From NCBI RefSeq assembly GCF_002909445.1, contig NZ_PPXC01000001.1:434001-498000 (forward strand): 64,000 nucleotides of DNA. The letters run 5' to 3'. The stretch comes from Arthrobacter glacialis (GTDB lineage Bacteria; Actinomycetota; Actinomycetes; Actinomycetales; Micrococcaceae). The position numbers were made by a program, and so were the translations under genes. Within the stretch, counting starts at the first letter, position 1, and each line of letters begins with the position of its first letter. The notes under the pieces were generated by a model. It was not told the DNA's origin. It saw only the letters and a list, made by a program, of their open reading frames with translations, and ran no database searches. Positions 42,801 to 51,327 of this stretch are shown in pieces.

Positions 42801-44598
42801 CGATCTTGTCCTGCTGGCGCTGGAGGTTCGCCGCATCAGCAGCGCCGCGCTGGTCGCAGCCGCCCCTGACGCTGATCTTGTTGCCGTTGTAGTCCGTGTA
42901 GAACTGGCATGAGGGGTTCTTGTCGCCAGTCTCCGTGAAGTAGTTTTGCACGTTGAAGGAGGCAACCTTGAGGTTTCCGCCAACGGGCTTCGGTGCGTCG
43001 GCGCGGGTGTTCCCGAAAGCGATGGGTTGCACGGTGCCGGCATTCGCAGGCGTGAGTGCTTCCAAGGGCTGGAACTTGTAGGCGTTGTTGCGGTTGTCGA
43101 AGATGACCGGGGCCATGAATTCTGAGGTGGAGCCGATGCGCATCGGCGTTGCCTGACTCAACCAGGGAAGCGGCACCAAGGAACCGGCGGCGCTGAGGAA
43201 ATTGGTGCTGGCGCCGTCGTCGAGCTTGATGGCACGGGCAGTGTTCTCGGCAACTGCGGCGGTGTACGCGGCTGAACCGTAGGGTGCCACCGCAGTGGGC
43301 TGAACCAGCGGCGTGGTTCCGGTGGCCAAGCCAACCTCACCGTAGTTGTTCAGTGAATAGTTGTCCGTGATGGTGAAGTTACCCTGGGGCGCAACGAGCA
43401 TGCCCTCAAGGGTTTCACGCTGCGCGACGGACCCAGGCACGGTGATGACAGCCGCCTTGACCTCCGTGGCAGGTTCGGAGAGCTGGGTCATTCCGCCAGC
43501 AGCAACATCAATCTCTGTAGTGGTTGCGGTGTCTGAAGCGCCGCCGAATTCCTTGACCAGACCAGTGACCTGGACGTAGTCACCAATCTTGACGGTGGCC
43601 ACCGTGGCGGGGGAGTACACAAACACACCATCGGAAACCTTATGCGTGGCGAGGTCAAGGTCGCCGCCGGTGCCCGGAGTCTGAATGAAGTAACCGTTGA
43701 AGCCGCCGCTGGGGTAGGCCGCAGTAACTTTGCCCTTGGTGGTGACACTGGTGCCCACCAAGGGGCTCGCTGCGCCGTTGCCCTGAATCTCGGCGATGGT
43801 CTTGGACCCGGAATCAACCGGTGGAGCGGGTGGTTCGGCGCCGCCACCGGTGCCAACCGGCGAGGGAGCCGCCGTGGTGAAGTCTGCCGCGTTGCTGTTC
43901 GTATCGGCAAAGCCCGTGCGGTTCAGTGAGGAGGAAGCGTTCGCAGCCGAGGACGCCGCGGTTTCAAAGCTGTTGGAGGTGCCATAACCGAGCAGGTCCA
44001 CCACATCGGCGGTTCCCACCAATGATCCGGTGGGGAGATCGGCCGGAAGTCGTGACGCTTGGCTGGAGAGGATGAGCGTGCCGCCGCCACCGGCAAAAGC
44101 AAAACCGCTCGAATCCGCGTCGCTGGTAGGCAGTTCACTGCCCACAACTCCATTGGAGTTGCCCTTGATCAGGTAATAGTCGTTGGCCTTGATGGTGCCG
44201 GTCAGGGCTGTCAGCCCGGTGGGTGCCGCCTGGCCGGTGGTGGAGCGGTACTGCAGCGACCAGCCGTTGAGGCTGATGTCGGCACCTGTGGGGTTGTACA
44301 GTTCCACGAACTTGTTCTTGTAGGTGGCGTTGGCGCTGCCACCGTTGAGATAAGCCTCGTTAATGACCACGTGCGGTGCGGCCAAGGCACCTGGCAGGGC
44401 GACAGCGGGGGCGAGCGCGCCGCTTGGGGCGAGTGCCGCCGTCGCACTTTCAGTGGGTGTGGAAGCGGCAGCCCCGGTGGATTCGGTGTTTGCCGTGTCG
44501 TCTGTGGCCAGGGCGGGTGAAACCGCCAGCGGGGCCACCGCCAGGCCAAGGGCCAGTACGGCGCCCAACCCAGCCTTGATGAAGGTGTTGCTCGTCAT
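39835..44598 (-). CDS. Cell-wall-anchored ExeM/NucH-type nuclease fused to 5'-nucleotidase
   Basis: This 1587-residue exported protein has a Sec signal peptide (about 1-32, ending SPALA). A lamin-tail domain follows (VVINEAYLNGGSAN, about 75-190), then an OB-fold segment (IAEIQGNGAASPLVG, about 270-380). Next comes an endonuclease/exonuclease/phosphatase domain (LKVASFNVQNYF about 537 to DHDPVVVGLNLG about 865), then a metallophosphoesterase 5'-nucleotidase (INLLNINDFHGRID about 881, GNHEFDKG, FTGHTHKQYAW) with its C-terminal domain (to about 1400). The end reads LAATG, a hydrophobic span, then SRRKAAAKH: a sorting signal of the LAxTG class used by class E sortases. It would digest extracellular DNA and dephosphorylate the nucleotides at the wall. 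Start at 44598; GGAG lies two bases upstream, closer than usual. Confidence 0.88.
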   Translation of the reverse strand: MTSNTFIKAGLGAVLALGLAVAPLAVSPALATDDTANTESTGAAASTPTESATAALAPSGALAPAVALPGALAAPHVVINEAYLNGGSANATYKNKFVELYNPTGADISLNGWSLQYRSTTGQAAPTGLTALTGTIKANDYYLIKGNSNGVVGSELPTSDADSSGFAFAGGGGTLILSSQASRLPADLPTGSLVGTADVVDLLGYGTSNSFETAASSAANASSSLNRTGFADTNSNAADFTTAAPSPVGTGGGAEPPAPPVDSGSKTIAEIQGNGAASPLVGTSVTTKGKVTAAYPSGGFNGYFIQTPGTGGDLDLATHKVSDGVFVYSPATVATVKIGDYVQVTGLVKEFGGASDTATTTEIDVAAGGMTQLSEPATEVKAAVITVPGSVAQRETLEGMLVAPQGNFTITDNYSLNNYGEVGLATGTTPLVQPTAVAPYGSAAYTAAVAENTARAIKLDDGASTNFLSAAGSLVPLPWLSQATPMRIGSTSEFMAPVIFDNRNNAYKFQPLEALTPANAGTVQPIAFGNTRADAPKPVGGNLKVASFNVQNYFTETGDKNPSCQFYTDYNGNKISVRGGCDQRGAADAANLQRQQDKIVAGINASGADVLSLEEVENSAKFGKDRDSALATLVGALNAATPGVWDYVRSPATRPAEAIEDVIRTAYIFKKNVAEPVGDSVILDDKAFTGIARQPLAQSFKPVGAEDSAKVLLIVNHFKSKGSAIGNDTDQGQGNSNLARTAQAQALVAFSTKLQQDQNTDKVLLMGDFNAYSFEDPINVMTAAGYVDQDPKTGKHSYSFGGVVGSLDHVLASPAAEALITGADIWNINSAESIAMGYSRYKYNATDFYTAGQYSASDHDPVVVGLNLGDVPAATKDINLLNINDFHGRIDANTVKFAGTVEQLRAAAGDANTAFLSAGDNIGASLFASASQNDKPTIDVLNALKLQASAVGNHEFDKGYADLDGRVTAAADWDYLGANVYAKGTTTPALDEYKIVSVNGVKVAIIGAITQETPTLVTPSGISMLDFGDPVEAVNRVAKKITDGKLADVIVAEYHDGAGAGTPEKATLAEEIATEGMFKEIVTKTSASVNAIFTGHTHKQYAWDAAIPGAAADAALKTRPVLQTGSYGEFIGQIVLTVDADNNVVSYTQKNEPRTKADDAALVAEFPRVEAVKTITDKALADAKVAGSVPVGKISADITTAQTFDAATGKYTRDDRASESALGNLVGNSLLDALKGEQTGGAEIGVVNPGGLRADLLYKNAGFEDGVVSYANANAVLPFVNNLWTTSLTGAQVKTMLEQQWQTNADGSIPSRPFLNLGLSSNVDYTYDSTRKLGDHITSVVINGAPLDPARSYRVGTFSFLATGGDNFRVFTEGSNTKDSGLIDRDAWIKYLGEKSATTPITPDFSRRGVDVVNAPATVTEGQKVSLGLNKLDLTSLGVTKSTQVTLRYEPSGSGGGTGFAILAGAVLPSELGTSPVTGGVATLSFTVPEKLNAGRFVITTDGGSYARLPITIPVTADTGVPAPSTSTTPGTSPSATAGAGAGNGSGSGDLAATGTAALPLGLGALVLLGAGAGVALASRRKAAAKH

Positions 44599-44837
44599 GT
44601 CTCCAACTCTCAAAAGTGTGGCGTTCCCCAACGCCGTGAGTGATGATGATCCGCAGTTTTCAAGGGTGGAGGACGGCACAAGGCGGCCCTCAACCTGCCG
44701 CGCGGGAATGTGTTTGAGCCAAACACGTGAATGTGAATCAACCATGAACGGACGGCCGCGGTCAATGAAATACCAGGGGTTTTGTTGAAAACCAGTCAAA
44801 AGGTTAGGGCGGCCCGACGGCGGCCGGGGCAAAAGAA

Positions 44838-44872
44838 AAGGGAAGCAGCCTCGTGATGAGACTGCTTCCCTT
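44838..44872 (-). terminator. Intrinsic terminator of tRNA-Ser (TGA)
   Basis: AAGGGAAGCAG-C-CTC/GAG-A-CTGCTTCCCTT is a 15-bp stem with one mismatch, followed on the minus strand by CTTTTCTTTTG. It starts eight bases after the tRNA 3' end. Confidence 0.8.
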
Positions 44873-44880
44873 CATACGCG

Positions 44881-44968
44881 CGGAAGGTGCGAGATTCGAA
44901 CTCGCGGTACGGGGTTACCGCACACTGGTTTTCAAGACCAGCTCCATCGGCCGCTCGGACAACCTTCC
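44881..44968 (-). tRNA. tRNA-Ser (anticodon TGA)
   Basis: This 88-base class II tRNA has acceptor GGAAGGT/ACCTTCC, anticodon stem CTGGT/ACCAG with loop CTTGAAA, a long variable arm (GCGGTAACCCCGTACCGC) and a TTCGAAT T-loop, with discriminator G. It reads UCN serine codons, mainly UCA/UCG. Confidence 0.95.
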
Positions 44969-45063
44969 TTACCCTAGTAGTGTTTCATAAGCAGGGCTGT
45001 GCCACCAAAATGAGCGGCGGCACAACGAGGATTCACGGGTACTTGAAGGCGATGGAGAAGGTC

Positions 45064-46047
45064 ATGAAGGCGATTATTACAACGGGTGCCGGCGGGCCGG
45101 AAGTTTTGGCTCTCACGGAGGCGCCAGCTCCGGTGCCGGGCCCGGGCGAGGTGCTCATTGACGTGGTTGCCGCGGGAATCAACCGTGCTGACGTGCAGCA
45201 GCGGCGTGGCTTCTATCCGCCGCCGCCGGGCGCATCGCAGATTTTGGGCCTTGAAGTGTCCGGCCGGATAGCCGCCTTTGGCCCGAATGTGACCAAGCCT
45301 TTCAGCCTGGGCGACAAGGTTGTGGCGTTGCTCACAGGTGGCGGTTACGCGGCCCAGGTGGCCGTCCCGGCTGGCCAGGTGCTGCCCCTGCCCGAGGGAA
45401 TCGACGTTGTCACGGCCGCCGCCCTGCCCGAAGTTGCCGCCACCGTGCATTCAAACCTGTTCATGACGGCGCAGCTGCAGGCCGGGGAAACTGTCTTGAT
45501 TCATGGCGGTGCCGGCGGTATTGGCGCCATGGCCATTCAGCTGGCGAAGGCTGCCGGCGCCCGCGTCATCGCCACGGCCGGCAGTGACGAGAAGGCCGCC
45601 ATGCTCACCGGCTACCTCGGCGCGGACCTGGCCATCAACTACCGCACCCAGGACTTTGTGGAACGGGTCCGCGAATTCACCGGCGGGCTCGGCGCAAACG
45701 TGATCCTCGACGTCGTCGGGGCTAAGTATTTGGCGCGCAATGTGGAATCACTGGCCACCTATGGCCGCCTGGTGGTCATCGGCCTGCAGGGAGGTGCGAC
45801 GGCGGAACTCAACTTGGGCGCGCTGCTCACCAAGCGCGCGGCCATCATCGGAACCACGCTGCGGGCCCGCCCGGTAGATGAGAAGACGGCCATCATGGAG
45901 GGCGTGCGCGATAGCGTCTGGCCGCTGGTGGCCAGCGGAGCCGTCAAGCCCATGGTGGACAAGACGTTCCCGCTGACCCAGGTTGCCGCGGCACACGAGT
46001 ACTTTGATTCGGGCGCCCATGTGGGCAAGGTGCTGCTGACGCTGTAG
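45064..46047 (+). CDS. Quinone oxidoreductase (zinc-free MDR family)
   Basis: The 327-residue NADPH-dependent oxidoreductase has a GroES-like N-terminal domain (GPGEVLIDVVAAGINRADV; ILGLEVSGRI, about 66), a Rossmann domain with ETVLIHGGAGGIGAMAIQLA (about 140-160) and the C-terminal VGKVLLTL. The zinc ligands of alcohol dehydrogenases are absent, as in the quinone oxidoreductase/p53-inducible group. ATG at 45064 follows GGAGAAGGTC; an ATG four codons earlier is also possible. The gene lies just past tRNA-Ser and ends at a terminator palindrome. Natural substrate is unknown. Confidence 0.88.
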   Translation: MKAIITTGAGGPEVLALTEAPAPVPGPGEVLIDVVAAGINRADVQQRRGFYPPPPGASQILGLEVSGRIAAFGPNVTKPFSLGDKVVALLTGGGYAAQVAVPAGQVLPLPEGIDVVTAAALPEVAATVHSNLFMTAQLQAGETVLIHGGAGGIGAMAIQLAKAAGARVIATAGSDEKAAMLTGYLGADLAINYRTQDFVERVREFTGGLGANVILDVVGAKYLARNVESLATYGRLVVIGLQGGATAELNLGALLTKRAAIIGTTLRARPVDEKTAIMEGVRDSVWPLVASGAVKPMVDKTFPLTQVAAAHEYFDSGAHVGKVLLTL

Positions 46048-46073
46048 CGCTTAGCGGCCTGCATTCGAAAAAT

Positions 46074-46131
46074 GCGCCCCGTTCCGCTTCCGGCGCCCCG
46101 TTGACCGGGCGCCGGAAGCGGAACGGGGCGC
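46074..46131. terminator. GC-rich palindromic terminator between converging genes
   Basis: GCGCCCCGTTCCGCTTCCGG with CGCCCCGTTGACC in the middle and the full complement forms a 58-bp palindrome, followed by CTTTTATT on the plus strand. It ends the quinone oxidoreductase transcript and faces the membrane-protein gene. Confidence 0.85.
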
Positions 46132-46179
46132 TTTTATTCGATGGTCGTTTGGCGCTGCGCCACTGCGCGCTGGCTTTTC

Positions 46180-46692
46180 CTATTTGCCGTGGTTGCGCTG
46201 ACGCGGGGCCCTGATCTTCGGCGTGCGTCCGTCGATCTGCGCAAGCAACCGCTGCTTTTGGGGACTGTCGGGGCGCGCCCGGATGACAGTGATCTCTCGC
46301 TGCGAGTATGGCGCGGTTCGCTCCGGGTGAGCCGATGCCCGCCACTCGCGGTACCAGCGTGGTCCGAGGAAGGGCGGCCACCAGAAGGAGGAGCAAGCGA
46401 CTCCCAAGAGGGGTGGCATCATTAGGCACGCAATGAAAGGGCCCCTCGCAAGATTCTCGTAGTCGGAGTACTTCAGCAGGGTTTCCAGCAGTATGACAAG
46501 CAAAAAGACCCCGCCTGAGGCCATCTTGAAGGGCCAATTGACCAGATGCCCAGGGTAACTGTAGAAGACCCAACCGCGGCGTTTTCCGTTCAGTCCACAC
46601 CAGGTGGCCATGAAGGATGCGGCGGCGAGCGCCGCTGAAAATATGACCAAAAAAATGTGGCCCTCGGTCATGTCGGAAAATTCGGGGAGCAC
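46180..46692 (-). CDS. Small membrane protein of unknown function
   Basis: The 170-residue protein starts at GTG with AAAGG five bases upstream. There are three hydrophobic segments (about residues 12-30, 52-72 and 85-105), then a Trp-rich SSFWWPPFLGPRWYREW and a hydrophilic basic tail of about 50 residues. No known domain is recognised. It is a single gene between a terminator palindrome and the divergent PadR operon. Codon use looks ordinary. It could be a species-level hypothetical; an assignment is not justified. Confidence 0.6.
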   Translation of the reverse strand: MLPEFSDMTEGHIFLVIFSAALAAASFMATWCGLNGKRRGWVFYSYPGHLVNWPFKMASGGVFLLVILLETLLKYSDYENLARGPFIACLMMPPLLGVACSSFWWPPFLGPRWYREWRASAHPERTAPYSQREITVIRARPDSPQKQRLLAQIDGRTPKIRAPRQRNHGK

Positions 46693-46779
46693 GGTGCCTT
46701 TCGTCCTTTCGGGTGACTAAAAGGTAGCAAGCAAGCCGCAGAGATGTCATTTTGGCGAAAGTCCCAGTCAGCGCTTGCG

Positions 46780-46825
46780 TTGACCATACTCAGTAGCTAC
46801 ATTAGGCATACGCGGTATGTATACC
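46780..46825 (+). promoter_or_regulatory. Promoter and overlapping palindromic operators of the padR-exporter operon
   Basis: TTGACC at 46780-46785 is a good -35 box. About 20 bases on, two overlapping palindromes CATAC-GCG-GTATG (46807-46819) and GGTAT-GT-ATACC (46814-46825) cover the expected -10 and start region. PadR regulators bind such short AT-type dyads in their own promoters. Confidence 0.55.
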
Positions 46826-46876
46826 GTTGTCGTGAGGGTTCGTTGGGGGCTCTCGCGCCGAACAAGGGGGCTGCAG

Positions 46877-47500
46877 ATGTCCATTAAGCATTCATTACTA
46901 GCGTTATTGGCGGAAAGTCCGCGCTATGGTTACCAGCTGCGCGGCGAGTTCGAGGAGCGGACAGGTTCCACGTGGCCGCTGAACATTGGGCAGGTGTACA
47001 CCACCCTTGACCGTCTGGAGCGGGATGCCCTGGTGGAAAAGGAAGGCGACGACGGCGAAGGTCACGTCATCTACAGCATCACCGACGCCGGGCGCACCGA
47101 GGTGATGGGTTGGTTTGCCCAGCCAGTTGCCGCAACAAACCCGCCGCGCAATGAGCTGGCCATCAAGCTGGCGCTGGCCCTGACGCTCGCCGACGTGAAC
47201 GTTTCCGCCGTCGTTCAGGCACAGCGCACAGCCTCCATGAAACTGTTGCAGGACTACACCCGCCAACGCCGAGCCGCGGCCACCCATGCTGGCACACAAC
47301 TCTCCGGCGAGCCCGGCACGGGCAACGCCAACGACGCAGCCTGGCTGCTGGTGTTGGATTCGCTCATTTTCACCACGGAAGCCGAGGTCCGCTGGCTGGA
47401 CCACTGCGAAGGCTGGATGGCCAAACGCGCAGCATCGGCGGGCACAGCAGCCAAGCCGGCCCAGGCACGCGCCACTGCTGACACGGCGGTGGTCAAATGA
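46877..47500 (+). CDS. PadR-family transcriptional regulator
   Basis: The 207-residue protein has a PadR winged helix (about 1-90: SIKHSLLALLAESPRYGYQL, WPLNIGQVYTTLDRLERDALV, wing YSITDAGRTEV) followed by a helical dimerisation domain and an Ala-rich C-terminus. ATG at 46877 follows AAGGGGG six bases upstream; an earlier GTG at 46817 would sit in the operator. PadR proteins often repress adjacent exporter genes and release on drug or phenolic binding. The stop overlaps the ATPase start by four bases, so regulator and exporter form one operon. Confidence 0.88.
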   Translation: MSIKHSLLALLAESPRYGYQLRGEFEERTGSTWPLNIGQVYTTLDRLERDALVEKEGDDGEGHVIYSITDAGRTEVMGWFAQPVAATNPPRNELAIKLALALTLADVNVSAVVQAQRTASMKLLQDYTRQRRAAATHAGTQLSGEPGTGNANDAAWLLVLDSLIFTTEAEVRWLDHCEGWMAKRAASAGTAAKPAQARATADTAVVK

Positions 47501-48222
47501 GCAACGAAATTTTGCAGCTTGAAAGCGTCAGCCGGACCTATGGTGAAGGCGCCATGTCCGTGGCGGCTCTGCGCAGCGTGAGCCTGACCATCAACGCCGG
47601 CGAGTTCGTGGCGGTCATGGGGCCCTCGGGGTCCGGAAAGTCCTCGCTCCTGACGCTCGCCGGCGGCCTGGACAAGGCCACCAGTGGAGAAATTTTCGTG
47701 GAAGGAACCCCGTTGGGAGGGCTCAGCATCAACGCGCTGGCCAGGTTGCGCCGTCGTGCCGTGGGATACGTCTTTCAGGACTTCAACCTTGTCCCCACAT
47801 TGACGGCCGCCGAAAATGTTGCCTTGCCCCGGGAACTTGATGGCATTCCTGCCCGCAAGGCCCGCCGCCAGGCCAAGGATGCGCTGCGCCTGGTGGGCAT
47901 TGAGGACTTGGCTGACAGGTTCATGGATCAAATGTCTGGGGGCCAGCAGCAGCGTGTGGCCATTGCCCGCGCCATTGTGGGCAACCGCCGTCTGATTCTT
48001 GCTGATGAGCCCACGGGCGCGCTGGATTCGGCCACGGGTGACGGCATCCTGGAAGTGTTGCGTAGCCGGGCTGAGGCCGGGGCCGCCGTCGTCATGGTCA
48101 CGCATGAGGCCAGGCACGCCGGCTGGGCTGACAGGGTGGTGTTCCTCAAGGACGGCCGCATTGTTGACGAGGCCGCCTCGCAGCAGGACCCGTCAGTGCT
48201 GTTGGCTGGATGGGCGCACTGA
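47497..48222 (+). CDS. ABC exporter ATP-binding protein (MacB/LolD family)
   Basis: The 241-residue ATPase has Walker A GPSGSGKSSLL (about residue 44), Q-loop VFQDFNLVP, signature [15 protein letters not shown] (about 148) and Walker B LILADEPTGALDS. The family partners FtsX-like permeases to expel peptides, antibiotics or lipoproteins from the outer leaflet. It overlaps padR by four bases, and the permease start lies two bases after this stop. PadR control makes an antibiotic or cell-envelope stress response likely; the cargo is unknown. Confidence 0.92.
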   Translation: MSNEILQLESVSRTYGEGAMSVAALRSVSLTINAGEFVAVMGPSGSGKSSLLTLAGGLDKATSGEIFVEGTPLGGLSINALARLRRRAVGYVFQDFNLVPTLTAAENVALPRELDGIPARKARRQAKDALRLVGIEDLADRFMDQMSGGQQQRVAIARAIVGNRRLILADEPTGALDSATGDGILEVLRSRAEAGAAVVMVTHEARHAGWADRVVFLKDGRIVDEAASQQDPSVLLAGWAH

Positions 48223-48223
48223 G

Positions 48224-51151
48224 GTGGCGCTTGACCTGACGCCCGTCAAAGGGGGCGGGCAGCACCGGCTGCGCCTTGCCTTGACCATGGCATGGCGGGA
48301 CATTCGCCGCCACAAGGGGCGTTCGGCATTGATTGTTGCTCTGATCGCGCTGCCCATCTTTGCCATGTCCTTCGCAGCCACGGCGGGCATGAGCACTCAG
48401 GCCACCCCAGCCGAAACTGTCGCCATGGAGCTGGGCCAGACCCAAGGGCGTTTGACAGACATGGGTGCCCAGAACTCCACGTCAGTGCAATCCGTTCAGG
48501 GTGACCTGAGCTTCGGGCTGGGTGCCCCCGGGGTTGGGCCCGACCCCGCCTTCGCGGCGACTGCCCCCGTAGATGCCGTACCGGCTGGCTTCACCACCAT
48601 CCTTTGGCAGACAGCAACCGTCCACACGCCTGTGGGCAAGGCTCAGGTGGAGGTGCCCATCACCGTCACCGATGTTCTCAACCCCGCCTTCACGGGCAAG
48701 TACACGCTGCTCGACGGCGTGGCACCAGCCTCCGATCGTCAAGCACTGGCAAGTCGCGGCCTCATGGAGCGATTCGGATTGAAGCTTGGCGAGGAATTGA
48801 CGACGTCGGCCGGCACCTTTGAGATTGTCGGCACCATCCGCCCCGAGCGCCAGGGTGACGGGGAGTCGTACCTATTCCTGAGCCCAAAGCAGATCCCGGC
48901 AGCGCTAGCGGCGGAGCTGAGCCCCGCCGTCGTTTATCTTGCGGGGGACAAGTCGTTGAAATGGGCCGATGCCAAGGCCTTCAACGCTAAGGGCATCACT
49001 TTGACATCCCGCAGTCTTCTTCTGGACCCGCCCAACAAGGCGGAGCTGGGAGCCGATGCCGGGAGCATGAATGGTGACTGGCGGCAGGGCAACATGGTCA
49101 CCACAATTCTGGCAGCTTCTCTCATCGGAGTCCTGGCCCTCATGGAAGTGGGGCTGCTGGCCGGCGCCGCCTTTGCGGTAGGGGCCAGAAAGCAGCAGCG
49201 CGACCTCGCCTTGCTTGCCGCATCGGGTGCGGAAAGCTCCATGGTGCGGACAACCGTTACGGCCAGCGGTTTGTGGTTGGGCTTGGCCGGCGGCATGGTG
49301 GGGGCCGTGCTGGGCAGCATTGCCGCAGCAGTGCTGGTGTTGGTGGTCCGGGGGCAGGGCAGCGCCATGTTCCCTGGCTTGCACGTCACGTGGCTGCCGG
49401 CCCTTGGCCTAGTCCTCCTGGGAGTTGTGGCAGGCCTTGTTGCGGCCATGGTGCCCGCCCGCGCCGTTGCCAGGCAAGCCACGCTGTCAGCGCTAAAATC
49501 TGGGCGGACGGCCGAGCTGCCGTCCAAGTGGACCAAGTGGGTTGGTCTGGGCTTCTTGGGGTTGGCGGCCGTGGTCATGGGAGCCGGGGCTGTAGTGAGC
49601 TTCACGGTGAGGGGGCAGGTCGACTCCTATGTGTGGTTGCCGCTCAGCTCAGGCCTCATCATTGGCGGTGCCGTGGCGCTGGTTGTTGGCCTGATTTGCT
49701 TGACGGGAAGCATCGTTGCGTTACTTACGGCCAGGACGTCCTGGCTGCCCGTTCCACTGAGACTGGCTGCCCGGGATTCGGCCCGCAACCGTGGACGCAC
49801 GGTTCCGGCCGTCGCCGCAGTGCTGGCGGCAGCCACGCTGTCAGGGGCACTCATGGTGGGCACCGCCAGTGCCATGCAGGACAGCAGCAATAACCACCAG
49901 TGGCAGTACAACCTGAACCAAACCGGCGTGCCGCTGGAATTTGTGAAAGCCAAAATCACAGACATGGGCGGTGGGGCGCAGCGGTGGGAATCACAGGGAC
50001 TGGCCACCGTGAACTCCAAGGAAGCCACCAACCTCATGGTTGATGCCCTGGGCCCCGCCATCACAACCCACGTCTTGCGGGGCACGCCCGCAAACACCCA
50101 GTGCGAGTTGGACCAACAGGAACTCGCCATGGAAAACAACTCCGGGCACGAGCTGCCCAATGCCGCACCATGCCCCAAGTGGGCGCTCGCGGAACCTGCA
50201 ACAAACCGCTGCGAAGTGGCGTCGGACAGGAAACCAGCAGATCTCGTTGACTGGCGTTGCACCGGGGCCATGGGCAACAGCAGCTATGGCAGCAACATCC
50301 CCGCCATTATCGCCGGAGGGGAAAAAGAACTAGCTGCCTTGTTGGGGCGGGCGCCCAGCGCCGATGCCCTGCAGACATTGCGGAGTGGCGGCATGGTCAT
50401 CACCAACAAGGTCTATCTACAGCAAGACGGCACCGCGAAGGTCATCACCTTTGATCCATCGTCGCCCGGGAACCGCGACCAAGATGTTCCCGGCACTCCC
50501 GGCAGGCAGTACATGCGACCACTCGTGACACCACTGAGTTCGCGGTCGCTGCCGGCGGTAGTGGAAGCGCCGGAGAAGAACCTTAACTTCTACGGTGTCG
50601 TTTCGCCCGAAACGGCGGCGGCCATGGACATGCCTGTGAGTGACCAGACCCTGTTGGTCACGGCACCCAAGAGCCTTAGCCAGGCGGAAACGGACCAGGT
50701 CCAATCCGCCATGGCTCCAATTTTGGGCCAGTACAACAGTGTCTTCTTTGAAAAGGGTCCCGCCGGCAACATAGCGAGCATCCTCTGGCTCATTGTTGCT
50801 GGCGGGGCCCTCATCACGCTCAGCGCAGCCGGCATTACCGCCGGTCTGGCGCTCGCCGACGGCCGTAATGACCATGCGACCCTGGCCAGCATTGGGGCAG
50901 ACACGCAGCTGCGCAAGGCCATCTCTGGTTCGCAAACGCTGATGACCGCCATGCTGGGGACAGTATTGGGCGTCTTTGCCGGGGCGGTGCCAACTATTGT
51001 GGTGTTGTCCTTGCAGCGTGGCTTCCCCATCGTCATCCCCTGGCTGCAAATAGCTGCGTTGATGATCCTGGTCCCGCTGTTCGGTGCAGCCGCCGCGTGG
51101 CTCCTCACCAAGGGCAAACTGCCCATGACGCGGAGGCAAACCCTGGTCTGA
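48224..51151 (+). CDS. FtsX-like ABC exporter permease (MacB-type, double FtsX)
   Basis: The 975-residue membrane protein has an N-terminal span (about 30-50, after MAWRDIRRHKGRS), a large extracellular domain, three spans (about 290-420), a second ARDSARNRGRTVPAV segment with more spans (about 430-545), another extracellular domain (about 550-830) and three C-terminal spans (about 840-960). This is the ten-span double-FtsX layout common in Gram-positive exporters. GTG at 48224 directly follows the ATPase stop; no clear Shine-Dalgarno is seen, so translation may depend on coupling. The longer open frame upstream is shadow of the ATPase. Confidence 0.88.
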   Translation: MALDLTPVKGGGQHRLRLALTMAWRDIRRHKGRSALIVALIALPIFAMSFAATAGMSTQATPAETVAMELGQTQGRLTDMGAQNSTSVQSVQGDLSFGLGAPGVGPDPAFAATAPVDAVPAGFTTILWQTATVHTPVGKAQVEVPITVTDVLNPAFTGKYTLLDGVAPASDRQALASRGLMERFGLKLGEELTTSAGTFEIVGTIRPERQGDGESYLFLSPKQIPAALAAELSPAVVYLAGDKSLKWADAKAFNAKGITLTSRSLLLDPPNKAELGADAGSMNGDWRQGNMVTTILAASLIGVLALMEVGLLAGAAFAVGARKQQRDLALLAASGAESSMVRTTVTASGLWLGLAGGMVGAVLGSIAAAVLVLVVRGQGSAMFPGLHVTWLPALGLVLLGVVAGLVAAMVPARAVARQATLSALKSGRTAELPSKWTKWVGLGFLGLAAVVMGAGAVVSFTVRGQVDSYVWLPLSSGLIIGGAVALVVGLICLTGSIVALLTARTSWLPVPLRLAARDSARNRGRTVPAVAAVLAAATLSGALMVGTASAMQDSSNNHQWQYNLNQTGVPLEFVKAKITDMGGGAQRWESQGLATVNSKEATNLMVDALGPAITTHVLRGTPANTQCELDQQELAMENNSGHELPNAAPCPKWALAEPATNRCEVASDRKPADLVDWRCTGAMGNSSYGSNIPAIIAGGEKELAALLGRAPSADALQTLRSGGMVITNKVYLQQDGTAKVITFDPSSPGNRDQDVPGTPGRQYMRPLVTPLSSRSLPAVVEAPEKNLNFYGVVSPETAAAMDMPVSDQTLLVTAPKSLSQAETDQVQSAMAPILGQYNSVFFEKGPAGNIASILWLIVAGGALITLSAAGITAGLALADGRNDHATLASIGADTQLRKAISGSQTLMTAMLGTVLGVFAGAVPTIVVLSLQRGFPIVIPWLQIAALMILVPLFGAAAAWLLTKGKLPMTRRQTLV

Positions 51152-51242
51152 GCCACCGAACGAGGGACTTCCGAGCAAAATGCCGCCGTTTGACGGAATT
51201 GCCGTTCGTCGCGTCAACGCTACCTTTGACAGATTTTCATGC

Positions 51243-51279
51243 ATGATCCGCAGCACACCGCCCGTGTGCTGCGGGTCAT
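51243..51279. repeat. 15-bp stem hairpin between exporter and cstA
   Basis: ATGATCCGCAGCACA faces TGTGCTGCGGGTCAT across a seven-base loop, with one G-T pair and no mismatch. It lies 92 bases after the exporter stop and 49 bases before the cstA start, without a T-tract. It may end the exporter transcript or act in the cstA leader. Confidence 0.6.
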
Positions 51280-51327
51280 ACTGCTACCGTCAAGTGGCCA
51301 TATTTAAGTCTTAGCGTAGGGAAAATC

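Noticed and set aside
44599-44832. Extended N-terminus of the nuclease gene from 44832
   Set aside because: The signal peptide starts at ATG 44598, and a signal peptide cannot follow an 78-residue hydrophilic extension.
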